Assembly (NCBI GenBank): GCA_025361465.1
Contig: JANYAG010000268.1
Coordinates: 1-21,480 of the forward strand
Source: Gemmatimonadota bacterium
GTDB taxonomy: Bacteria; Gemmatimonadota; Gemmatimonadetes; Gemmatimonadales; GWC2-71-9
DNA: 21,480 nt
Direction: 5' to 3'
Made by a program: the position numbers and the translations under genes. The first letter of the stretch is position 1, and each line of letters begins with the position of its first letter. The notes beneath the pieces are model-generated. The model had not been told where the DNA came from and ran no database searches. It saw only the letters and a program-made list of their open reading frames with translations. Below are positions 7,015-14,844 of this stretch, in pieces.

Positions 7015-9465
7015 TCAGCGCGGCATCGGCGCCGTCGCCGAGCGGGCACCAGGATACGGGCGCGCCGTTCCCTTGATGGCCAGCCAGAGAATGTGGTTGA
7101 AAGCCTCATCATCGACGAGGTCCTCGACGCGCAGGTCGAGATTGGCCGACTGCCGGGCGCCGGGCGTGCTGGCGACGTTCTTCTCGGTCAGCGGCGTGAG
7201 CGGCACCAGGAGATTGTAGGGGGTCAGGTCGGGCGTGGCGCTGAAGATGCCGCGCAACGGCCGGGCGAACGCATCGAATTGTGACAGGTGATCCAGCGTC
7301 AGGATCTCCTCGATGGTCGCGAGCACGTCGGTGGTGTTGGCGAAGCGGTGCCAGGTGCGGGAGGTGTTGTAGGGCGAGACCACCAGCAACGGTGACCGGT
7401 GCGAATCGACATGATCCGGGCCGTTCTGCGCGTCATCCTCGAGCACGAAGATCACGGTACTCTTCCAGAACGGACTGCGCGACAGCGCGGCGATCATCCG
7501 CCCGAGCGCAAGATCGTTGTCGGCCATCTGGGCACGCGGGGACGGCGCGCCCACTCGTGCCCCGGAGGTGTGGTCGTTCGGTAAGTGGAGCATCTGCAAC
7601 GCGGGCATCTGCCCGGACTGCTCGAACCCCTTCAACGCCCGCAGCCAGACGTCCATGCGCAGTTGATCGGGAATGCCCGTGTCGAAGCCGGGATAGGCAG
7701 AATCCGTATGGGACTCGAGGAACGGCTTGAGCCCCTGGTACCACGGCGGCAACGATCGGTCGCTGCCGCGCTTCACCGCCACAAACTCGCCGAAGTTCCG
7801 GAAGGTGATGCCGCGACGCTTCGCCAGGTCCCAGAGGTACCCATTGGCCGGCTCGGCGGCATCCTCGCCGCCGGCCGGACGAACGCCGCGATTTTCCCCT
7901 TCGTAGTCGTAGCTGCGTCCCTTGCCGCCGTAGTTGAGCGGCACCGTCTTCTGGACATAGTCAGTGGTGTACGCTGCGGTCGACCAGTTGTGCCCGTCCG
8001 CACTCACTTCGGCGTTGACGTGGAAGCGGTCGAAGAGTCCGAAGCGTTCCGCGAGGGCGTGATGATTCGGCGACACCGCGCGGGGGAAGTAGGTCAGCGA
8101 CGTGTCACCATCGCCTTGTGGCAGGTCGCCGAAGACCTGGTCGTAGGTCCGGTTCTCCTTGATGACATAGATCACGTGCTCGAACGGCGGGTACTTCGCC
8201 ATGCCGAGCTTGACGTCCCAGCCGTTGGCGTGCGCCACCCGGCGCGACAGGGCGGCAAGGTCGAGACCGCGAAGCGGAACCAGTGACAACGAACCAGTGA
8301 TCTGGGCCGAGGTATAGCCGGCGTCGGTCTTCCGACCCGGGCCGGGCCCATCCACGGCGTTCGGCCCGGTCTTGTGACCCTTGGCATTGGCAACGACCAG
8401 CGTGTCTCCCTGCAAAAGGACGGCAGTCGGATACCACTCGACGGGAATGCGCCCCGCGAGTTGATCACGCAGGATACTGGTGGGCACGCCGGCGGTTGCC
8501 GCTGACAGTTCGAAGACGGCGACCGCATTGTTGTCCGCCTCGGCGACATAAAGTCGGCGACCATCCGGCGAAAGCGCCAGGCCGTTCGGCGTGCTCCCCT
8601 CACCCGAGCTCCCTGGCACCGTGTCAGCCACTTCGCCGATCACCGCGCCAGACCGGGGATCGATCACGGTGATCCGATCGGTGCTGGCCGAGGCGACGAA
8701 CAGTCTCGAGCCGTCGGCATTGAAGAGCATGGCCGAGGGGTGGCGTCCGGCCCGGATCACGCGCACCGGCTCAAGGCGGTTCCCCGACGGACGCCACGAG
8801 CGGACCTCAAAGCTCCCCCAGTTCGACACGAACACCTGATCATCCGGCCCGACGACTACCCCATAGGGATAGCGGCCCGCGCTCAGGCGCTGCACGACAT
8901 GACCCGAGGCAACATCGATGACGGCGAGTGAGTCGGTGAGATTCTCCGCGACGTACAGGCGACGGCCGTCGCGCGAGAGCGCCAGTCCGGCCGGGTATCG
9001 CTTCCCGTTCTGCCGAACGGTCCGCGGCTCGAGGATGATGCTGTCGGTAAGCGTCGCCGAGCCGTTGTTCCAGGCGAGGCGGTAGACCACATCCCGATTG
9101 CCGCCGGAGACGTACAGGGTCCGGCCGGCTGGATCGAACGCCAGCCCGACAAAGCCTGCCGGCAGCGGCACCGTCTGCAGGACACGCCCGGTCGATGTCT
9201 GGATCACTTGAATCCCGTTGTCCCGGTAGCCGTTCAGGGCGATCACCACCCGGTCGTGCTCGGGCGCCTGAACCATCGCCAGCGGCAGCGGCCCGACGTC
9301 GATCGTGGTCCCGGCCGGATCAAGCGTGGCGCCAGTCGGCAGGCGTGGACCGCCCCCCGGCTGCTCACGGACAGGCGCGCCACCCGGACGGCCGCCGCAG
9401 GCAGCCACGGCGCAGGAAATCACCAAGAATGCAACGCGCTGGACCGCAGTGGACGAGGACAACAT
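7015..9465 (-). CDS. Lipoprotein with YncE-like beta-propeller and phosphoesterase domain
   Basis: The 816-residue precursor carries a lipobox VAAC (Cys23). Residues about 50-400 form a beta-propeller of YncE type, with repeats such as LALSRDGRRLYVAENLTDSL and LALSPDGRRLYVAEADNNAV. Residues about 425-800 form a phosphoesterase domain (alkaline phosphatase superfamily, phospholipase C/acid phosphatase type) with the metal-ligand motifs ENRTYD (437-442), DGHNW (490-494), LPNDHTSG (628-635) and EDDAQNGPDHVDSHR (676-690). This two-domain architecture is known as bifunctional YncE/alkaline phosphatase family protein, but its substrate is unknown. The protein should act at the outer membrane or in the periplasm. 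The start has a weak GGTGAG. It is divergent from the Tat-exported gene at 9567, with about 100 nt of shared upstream DNA in which I saw no strong promoter. Confidence 0.92.
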   Translation of the reverse strand: MLSSSTAVQRVAFLVISCAVAACGGRPGGAPVREQPGGGPRLPTGATLDPAGTTIDVGPLPLAMVQAPEHDRVVIALNGYRDNGIQVIQTSTGRVLQTVPLPAGFVGLAFDPAGRTLYVSGGNRDVVYRLAWNNGSATLTDSIILEPRTVRQNGKRYPAGLALSRDGRRLYVAENLTDSLAVIDVASGHVVQRLSAGRYPYGVVVGPDDQVFVSNWGSFEVRSWRPSGNRLEPVRVIRAGRHPSAMLFNADGSRLFVASASTDRITVIDPRSGAVIGEVADTVPGSSGEGSTPNGLALSPDGRRLYVAEADNNAVAVFELSAATAGVPTSILRDQLAGRIPVEWYPTAVLLQGDTLVVANAKGHKTGPNAVDGPGPGRKTDAGYTSAQITGSLSLVPLRGLDLAALSRRVAHANGWDVKLGMAKYPPFEHVIYVIKENRTYDQVFGDLPQGDGDTSLTYFPRAVSPNHHALAERFGLFDRFHVNAEVSADGHNWSTAAYTTDYVQKTVPLNYGGKGRSYDYEGENRGVRPAGGEDAAEPANGYLWDLAKRRGITFRNFGEFVAVKRGSDRSLPPWYQGLKPFLESHTDSAYPGFDTGIPDQLRMDVWLRALKGFEQSGQMPALQMLHLPNDHTSGARVGAPSPRAQMADNDLALGRMIAALSRSPFWKSTVIFVLEDDAQNGPDHVDSHRSPLLVVSPYNTSRTWHRFANTTDVLATIEEILTLDHLSQFDAFARPLRGIFSATPDLTPYNLLVPLTPLTEKNVASTPGARQSANLDLRVEDLVDDEAFNHILWLAIKGTARPYPGARSATAPMPR

Positions 9466-9566
9466 GGCTCACCTATTCGGGAGTGGAGTGGTCAATATTG
9501 ATCCGGCGTCGTATCGTTCCTGTCGCACCCCTGGATCGATCCTGCAACCATACTCGGAGAAGAAGC

Positions 9567-10241
9567 ATGTCGACACCCCGTCGCGACTTTCTCGGCTGGC
9601 TGGGGGGCAGCGCCCTCTTTGCATCGACTGGTCTGCCGGTGCGGGTGCCTGCCGCGGCATCGCCCAATGTCCTCCAACCGATCGCCACCGACTTCGACAT
9701 GTCGTGGATCGACCGGGTGAAGGGCAGCCATCGCGCCGTCTTCGACTCCCCGGGCATCAGTGAGGGCGCCGCGATCTTCCGGGCGGTCATCTGGAAGCGG
9801 CAGTACAAGAATGTCTATGGCACCGACCCCGCCGACATGACCGCCGTGCTGGTGCTCCGGCATGAGGCGATTGTCCTCGCCATGGATGATGCGTTCTGGG
9901 CCGAGTTCGAAGTTGGGAAGGCCAACAAGCTCAAGGACGCCAAGGGCAAGAAGTGGGCAAAGAGCAACCCGATCCTCAGCGTACCCTCCGACGCACCGCC
10001 CACATGGGCCGACTTCACCCTGGCGAAGTTCCAGCAGAATGGTGGCGTCGTGCTGGCCTGCAACGTGGCGTTCGGCGACATCGTCGGGCAGTACAAGGCC
10101 AAGGGAAAGCTCAAGACCAACGACGAGGCAAGGAAGATCGCCCTGACGCATCTCGCACCGGGCGTGGTCCTGCAGCCGTCCGGGGTGTTCGCCACGTTGC
10201 GGGCCCAGGAAGCGGGCTGCCACTATATCATTGCGAGTTGA
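9567..10241 (+). CDS. Tat-exported DsrE-like protein
   Basis: The 224-residue protein begins with a twin-arginine signal (RRDFLGWLGG, then a hydrophobic stretch and VPAAA), so it is folded in the cytoplasm and exported. The mature part ends with a pattern typical of DsrE-fold proteins: GVVLACNVAFG, then APGVVLQPSGVFATLRAQEAG and CHYII. Small DsrE-type proteins handle sulfur or serve unknown roles; a single cysteine lies in VLACNV and another in AGCHY. I assign the fold by pattern only. The ATG has GGAG seven bases before it. The next gene follows after 53 nt. Confidence 0.75.
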   Translation: MSTPRRDFLGWLGGSALFASTGLPVRVPAAASPNVLQPIATDFDMSWIDRVKGSHRAVFDSPGISEGAAIFRAVIWKRQYKNVYGTDPADMTAVLVLRHEAIVLAMDDAFWAEFEVGKANKLKDAKGKKWAKSNPILSVPSDAPPTWADFTLAKFQQNGGVVLACNVAFGDIVGQYKAKGKLKTNDEARKIALTHLAPGVVLQPSGVFATLRAQEAGCHYIIAS

Positions 10242-10294
10242 TTGCCGAACGCTCTTCGTTTCTCGATTATCACATTTCAGATTGGAATCCCGCC

Positions 10295-10729
10295 ATGGCC
10301 ACCGAACAGGACTTCCAGCACCATGTCCGCTTCCTGCCGCCGTATCACTTTGTCGTCGGGCCGATCTTCCTGGTCTATTTCGGCTATGCGTTGTGGACGC
10401 TGACCAAGTCGCATGATTGGTCGACCATTCTCGAGGCACTGGTCGCCCTGGCGTTGGTCATGTTCTTCCTCTTCGCCCGTTTCATGGTGATCAGGGTGCA
10501 GGACCGGGTGATCCGGCTCGAGGAGCGGTTGCGAATGGAGCGTCTGCTCCCCGTGGACCTCAAGGGGCAGATCGAGAAGTTCTCGGTCGACCAACTGGTA
10601 TCGTTGCGCTTCGCCTCCGATGCCGAGCTGCCGACCCTGGCGCGTACCGTGCTCGAAAAAGGCATCACCGACCGCACCGAGATCAAGAAGCTGATCACCA
10701 ACTGGCGCGCGGACTACCTTCGCGCCTGA
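10295..10729 (+). CDS. DUF6526 family membrane protein
   Basis: The 144-residue product has two transmembrane helices (about 17-36 and 44-64) followed by a conserved cytoplasmic tail with RVQDRVIRLEERLRMERLLP, LVSLRFASDAELP and KLITNWRADYLRA. These strings match the pattern I know for DUF6526, whose function is unknown. There is no strong Shine-Dalgarno. A long hairpin follows ten bases after the stop codon. Confidence 0.88.
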   Translation: MATEQDFQHHVRFLPPYHFVVGPIFLVYFGYALWTLTKSHDWSTILEALVALALVMFFLFARFMVIRVQDRVIRLEERLRMERLLPVDLKGQIEKFSVDQLVSLRFASDAELPTLARTVLEKGITDRTEIKKLITNWRADYLRA

Positions 10730-10738
10730 ACCATCAGG

Positions 10739-10766
10739 GCGGCGCGTCGGGTACCCGGCGCGCCGC
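10739..10766 (+). terminator. Strong GC hairpin after the DUF6526 gene
   Basis: GCGGCGCG at 10739-10746 pairs perfectly with CGCGCCGC at 10759-10766. The inner bases CGGG and CCCG can extend the stem across a T-G pair. It starts ten bases after the stop codon. No clear T-run follows on the plus strand, so it is either a weak intrinsic terminator or a transcript-end stabiliser. Confidence 0.5.
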
Positions 10767-10818
10767 GCCGCTGCCTTGCCCCATAGCGTAAACGCCGAAA
10801 AGGCAGCACCTTAGAACC

Positions 10819-13140
10819 ATGCGCTGGCTCTGGCAAATCGGTGCCCTGGCGATCCTGATCGCCGGCGGCTGGCTTGGCTTGACGACCTTGCGACCCCCAT
10901 CGGTGGTTCCCGCCACCGCGCCAGCGGTCGCCTTCTCGGCCGAGCGCGCCCTCAATGAACTCCGCCCGATCACCAAGGCCCCCCACGCGATCGGCAGCGA
11001 GGAACACCAGGCCGTCCTGATGCTCCTCACCGACCGATTGCGCGCCCTCGGCCTGGAGGTCGAGGTGCAGGGCGCTACCGGCTTCAACATGCTCGGCGGC
11101 ATTCCGCGCGCCGCCACGGTTCGCAACATTGTCGCCCGGCGGCACGGGACGCGCTCCACCGGAGCCCTGCTGCTCATGGCGCACTACGATGCCGTCCCGC
11201 GATCGCCCGGTGTGGGCGACGATGCGGTGGGCGTGGCGACCATCCTGGAAACGCTGCGCGCCATCAAGGATGAGGCGTTGCCGAACGACCTGATCGTTGT
11301 CTTCACCGATGCCGAAGAACCCGGGCTCCTCGGTGCCGAAGCCTTCGCGAACCTGCATCCGTTGGCGAGCGACGTGAAGATGATCCTCAACTTCGACGCG
11401 CGCGGTGACCGCGGTCCGGTCTACCTCTTCGAAACGAGCCTGGGCAACGCCACGCTGATGCGGATCGCTGCCACGGCTGGCACGCCGCTGCTTGCCAACT
11501 CGTTTACTGCCGAACTCTACCGCACCCTTCCGAACGATACCGATCTCAGCCAGTTCCTCCACGGCACGCCGCCGGTTGCCGGGCTCAATTTCGCCATGAT
11601 CGACGGCTTCCAGAACTATCACAGCCCCACTGACGACATCCTTCACCTCGACCCGCGAACCCTGCAGCAGATGGGGGCGTATGCGTTGCCGCTCACCCGG
11701 GCCTTTGCCCGGGCGGATCTCGGGACACTGGCCGGCGGGGATGCCGTCTACTTCAATGTTCCGGTGATCGGGCTGGTCCGCTACCCGGCGAACTGGGCCT
11801 TGCCGCTCGCCCTTCTGGCGCTCCTGGCGGTCATGCTCCTCGCCATGGCGGGGCGGAACAGCGAACTGCACGGCCACCATGGCGGCCTCTGGGGTTTGCT
11901 GGCCGTGGCGATGATGCTGATCGTGCCATCGGCCCTGAGCTATGCCGGGTGGCGGGTCGTCCAGGCGCTGCATCCCGGCTATCGGGCGATCCTGCATGGC
12001 GAGCCCTACAACGCGCCGGCCTATTTCATCGGATTCGCCGCGCTCGCCGTGACGCTGGGTGTCGCGATGCAGCAGATGTTCGTCCGGCGCCTGCGTCCGC
12101 TCGATCTGGTGCTCCCGGCCTTCCTGGTCTGGGCCGTGCTCGGCGTGGCGGCGGCGATCTGGTTGCGCGGCGCGAGCTTTCTCGTGACATGGCCACTGCT
12201 GTTCGCACTCGTCGGTGCCGGGTGGTGGCTGCATGGAGTGCGCCGAGGTGTTCGCCGACCGATCGGAACTGCGCTCTGCGCCGTACCGACGATGTTCCTC
12301 TTCGTACCACTGCTCCGGATGGCCGAAATCGGGCTCACCATGGCCACGATCCCAGCCCTTGTCGTCCTGATGATGCTGGTGCTCTCGCTGGCCGCCCTCC
12401 CCATCGTGCTGATTGGCCACACCTGGCGATGGGTGCTGCCGTTGGGTCTGGTGGCCGGTATCTGGGCCATTGCCGTCGCCGAGCTGAACGCCAAGTTCGG
12501 GCCCGAGCAGAAGCGGCCCGATTCGCTGGTCTACCTTCGCGATGCCGATGCCAATACCGCGTGGTGGCTGACGTTTGACGGCGCGAGCGATGCCTGGACC
12601 CGGCAGGCCCTGGGTGACTCGCCGATGCGCGCCCCGTTCGGCCGCTACCACCTGATCGAATTTGAAGACGTCGATTCGCTCACCAGCGCGGTTGCCCTGC
12701 CGGAAGGTCCCGTCGCACCACGCCTCGAGATGCTCAGCAGCGCCAAGGTGGCCCGCGGCCGCCGGGTGCACTTCCGGATCACGGCCGCGGGGCCCGTCGA
12801 GCGGGTCACGTTTCACGCCCGGACCGGCGTGCGAATCAGCGACATGGTGCTCGATGGCCGCGCCCTGCCGAACGCAGATTCCGCCAGCAGCCCCTACGCG
12901 CCACGGTACCGCGTCGGCAAGGACGGCACTCTGCTGTTCTACGCCGGCATGCCCGTGTCAGGCATCGACATCGAATGCACGATCGACGCCGCCGAGCCGT
13001 TGTCGCTGCTGGTCAGCGTCACGCGCCAGGGCCTGCCTCCCCTCAAGGGCGGCGTGATGACGCCGCGCACGAATGGCTTCGTCTCCAAGCCGTTCGTGCC
13101 GACGGACGCCAGCATCGTCGTCAAGACGTTCCGGATCTGA
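10819..13140 (+). CDS. M28-family zinc metallopeptidase with nine predicted membrane segments (ERMP1/Pff1-like)
   Basis: The 773-residue protein has one N-terminal membrane anchor (3-22), an M28 aminopeptidase domain (about 40-300), eight further hydrophobic segments (about 315-555) and a C-terminal beta-rich domain (about 570-773). All M28 metal and catalytic residues are visible: H122 and D124 in AHYD, D134/D135 in GDDAVG, E166 and E167 in TDAEEPG, D193 in NFDARGD and H268 in YHSPTDD. With an Nin anchor the peptidase faces the periplasm. The plan is like eukaryotic ERMP1 and the yeast vacuolar protease Pff1, which have nine membrane segments. The likely role is trimming of peptides at the inner membrane; the substrate is not known. 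Confidence 0.93.
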   Translation: MRWLWQIGALAILIAGGWLGLTTLRPPSVVPATAPAVAFSAERALNELRPITKAPHAIGSEEHQAVLMLLTDRLRALGLEVEVQGATGFNMLGGIPRAATVRNIVARRHGTRSTGALLLMAHYDAVPRSPGVGDDAVGVATILETLRAIKDEALPNDLIVVFTDAEEPGLLGAEAFANLHPLASDVKMILNFDARGDRGPVYLFETSLGNATLMRIAATAGTPLLANSFTAELYRTLPNDTDLSQFLHGTPPVAGLNFAMIDGFQNYHSPTDDILHLDPRTLQQMGAYALPLTRAFARADLGTLAGGDAVYFNVPVIGLVRYPANWALPLALLALLAVMLLAMAGRNSELHGHHGGLWGLLAVAMMLIVPSALSYAGWRVVQALHPGYRAILHGEPYNAPAYFIGFAALAVTLGVAMQQMFVRRLRPLDLVLPAFLVWAVLGVAAAIWLRGASFLVTWPLLFALVGAGWWLHGVRRGVRRPIGTALCAVPTMFLFVPLLRMAEIGLTMATIPALVVLMMLVLSLAALPIVLIGHTWRWVLPLGLVAGIWAIAVAELNAKFGPEQKRPDSLVYLRDADANTAWWLTFDGASDAWTRQALGDSPMRAPFGRYHLIEFEDVDSLTSAVALPEGPVAPRLEMLSSAKVARGRRVHFRITAAGPVERVTFHARTGVRISDMVLDGRALPNADSASSPYAPRYRVGKDGTLLFYAGMPVSGIDIECTIDAAEPLSLLVSVTRQGLPPLKGGVMTPRTNGFVSKPFVPTDASIVVKTFRI

Positions 13141-13201
13141 CGGCGCGGACGGGCGGGGGCAGGACGGTGGAAACGGTGCTATTATCAGGTCGGAGGCGCG
13201 T

Positions 13202-13408
13202 ATGACCAGCTATCGTGACAGATCGGCCGTTCCAGACTGGGCGTTGCTCGCCATGATGGCGACTGCCATGGCCTGCAGCCGGGAACAGGCCAAGGTCTGC
13301 CCCGACGGACGCGCCGTTTCGATCACCTCGACCACTCCCAACGACGCGGCCGCCCCCGACCCCTCGAAGGTTCTGGGAAACACCCAGGTCGAAGTGTCCG
13401 AGTCCTGA
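13202..13408 (+). CDS. Small lipoprotein, unknown function
   Basis: This 68-residue ORF starts at an ATG with a strong Shine-Dalgarno (GGAGG, five-base gap). The N-terminal 25 residues form a hydrophobic segment ending in TAMAC, an acceptable though not ideal lipobox, giving a mature protein of about 44 residues (SREQAKVCPDGRAV and a Ser/Thr/Pro-rich tail). I do not recognise it. It lies 61 nt after the peptidase and 71 nt before the symporter. A 6-bp inverted repeat (CGCACG at 13410-13415 with CGTGCG at 13435-13440) just after the stop could be a weak terminator. Confidence 0.65.
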   Translation: MTSYRDRSAVPDWALLAMMATAMACSREQAKVCPDGRAVSITSTTPNDAAAPDPSKVLGNTQVEVSES

Positions 13409-13479
13409 GCGCACGCCCATTCGCCGGGCCCGCCCGTGCGAATTGATCTCGCCATTCGTCGACATTCCGGAGACCCCTC

Positions 13480-14721
13480 TTGATCAGAGTCGGCCTCGCG
13501 TTGGTCCTTGGGCTGGCCTGCGGCATCGTGCTCGCCCTCTTCGCGTCGGCCGACAGCGCGCTGGTGTCGCAGGCCGTCTCGATCGCCGAGCCGGTGGGAA
13601 CGATCTGGGTGAATGCCATCCGGATGACGGTGATCCCGCTGATTGTCCCGTTGCTGATTGTCGGGGTCGCGGGAACGGGCAGCCCTCGGCGGATCGGCGG
13701 CCTCGGGTTGCGATCGTTCGGGCTCTTCTTCGTGATGCTGACCGGTGTCGCCGTCACCACGGCGCTGCTCGCTCCGCCCCTGATCCACTTCCTCTCGCTC
13801 GACCCGGCCAGCACCGCCGCCCTGAGGGATAGCGCCCATCTGACCCTCCCGCCTGCGGAGGCGTTGAGCTTCCGCAGCTGGCTGATTTCGCTGATCCCGG
13901 TCAACCCGATCAAGGCCGCCGCCGACGGCGCCCTCCTTCCGATCGTGCTGTTCACGCTGCTCTACGCCTTCGCACTCGCCGGCGTGGGCGAGGAGGCGCG
14001 CGCCTCGCAGATCCGCCTGTTCCGCGGCATCAGCGAGGCGATGCTGAAGATGGTGCGATGGGTCCTCCTGGTGGCGCCGATCGGGATCTTCGCACTGGCG
14101 CTGGTCCTGGGCACGCGGCTCGGACCCTCGGCGGTCAAGGCGCTCGGCTTCTTCATCGGGCTGACGGTGCTGATCCACGCCGTGATGCTGGCGGTGCTCT
14201 ACCTGGTCGTGGGGGCGTTCGGACGGGTGTCGATCTGGCGCTTCGCGCGGGCGGTGCTGCCGGCCCAGGTCGTGGCGTTCAGCTCGCGCTCGTCGCTCGC
14301 CTCGCTGCCGGCCCTGGTGGAAGGCGCCCGCGACGAACTGGGGCTTCCGCCCGAAATCACCGGCTTCGTCCTGCCGCTCTCCGTCTCGGTTTTCAAGCTC
14401 TCGGCGGCGATCGACTGGGCGCTGGGCGGGCTGTTCGTCGCCCACCTGTACGGCATCACGCTGGGTGCCACCCAGATCGCGATGCTGGCGGCGGGCTCGG
14501 TGGTGCTCAGCGCCAGCACGCCCGGCATTCCCAGCGGAGGCCTGCTGATCCAGGCGCCGCTCTACGCGGCGGTCGGCCTGCCCGTCGAAGGACTTGGCAT
14601 CCTGATCGCGGTGGACACCATTCCGGACATGATCAAGACGGCGATGAATGTCACCGCCGACCTCGGCGTCGCGACGATCCTCGGCCGCTCGTCGCGCAGC
14701 GAGCCGCCCGGCATGCCATGA
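13480..14721 (+). CDS. Dicarboxylate/amino acid:cation symporter (DAACS family), divergent substrate site
   Basis: The 413-residue protein has the hydrophobic profile of the GltP/DctA/GltPh family, with hairpin-1 serine-rich string SSRSSLASLPAL, hairpin-2 string GIPSGGLL and TM8 string DTIPDMIKTAMNVTADLG. TM8 keeps D383, N390 and D394 (GltPh D394, N401, D405), but K386 stands where GltPh has the substrate-binding R397. The conserved NMDGT of TM7 is absent; SVFKLSAAI is found there. So this is a DAACS-fold secondary transporter in the inner membrane, but its substrate cannot be inferred from the classical members. It starts at TTG 13480, with GGAG eight bases upstream; no ATG fits as well. Confidence 0.9.
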   Translation: MIRVGLALVLGLACGIVLALFASADSALVSQAVSIAEPVGTIWVNAIRMTVIPLIVPLLIVGVAGTGSPRRIGGLGLRSFGLFFVMLTGVAVTTALLAPPLIHFLSLDPASTAALRDSAHLTLPPAEALSFRSWLISLIPVNPIKAAADGALLPIVLFTLLYAFALAGVGEEARASQIRLFRGISEAMLKMVRWVLLVAPIGIFALALVLGTRLGPSAVKALGFFIGLTVLIHAVMLAVLYLVVGAFGRVSIWRFARAVLPAQVVAFSSRSSLASLPALVEGARDELGLPPEITGFVLPLSVSVFKLSAAIDWALGGLFVAHLYGITLGATQIAMLAAGSVVLSASTPGIPSGGLLIQAPLYAAVGLPVEGLGILIAVDTIPDMIKTAMNVTADLGVATILGRSSRSEPPGMP

Positions 14722-14780
14722 GGGGAACCGGCGACGTGGGTTGACCGACGCCCTGTTGCTCTGCCATCCAGACAAGACGA

Positions 14781-14816
14781 CACCGGCGGCGATGGAGGAT
14801 CCCATCGCCGCCGGTG
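14781..14816 (-). terminator. Long hairpin terminator after the MtrB/PioB gene
   Basis: A perfect 15-bp stem (14781-14795 with 14802-14816) encloses a six-base loop, 29 nt after the barrel gene's stop codon on the minus strand. The minus-strand tail after the stem is TCGTCTTGTCTGG, moderately T-rich. The stem core GGCGGCGATGG and the tail are shared with the hairpin at 18558-18589. It may also stop readthrough from the symporter gene on the plus strand, whose stop is 60 nt away. Confidence 0.8.
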
Positions 14817-14844
14817 CGGTATTCGACTGCTTCGGAGTGCAGTA

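Noticed and set aside
10714..12816. A 700-residue open frame on the minus strand opposite the M28 peptidase
   Set aside because: It is rich in His, Arg, Gln and Gly with no domain pattern. The plus-strand gene has complete catalytic residues and membrane helices, so this is a high-GC shadow.
13210..14805. A 531-residue minus-strand open frame opposite the symporter
   Set aside because: Its composition (Arg, Asp, Gln, His runs) is typical of antisense frames in high-GC genes, and the plus strand encodes a clear DAACS protein.
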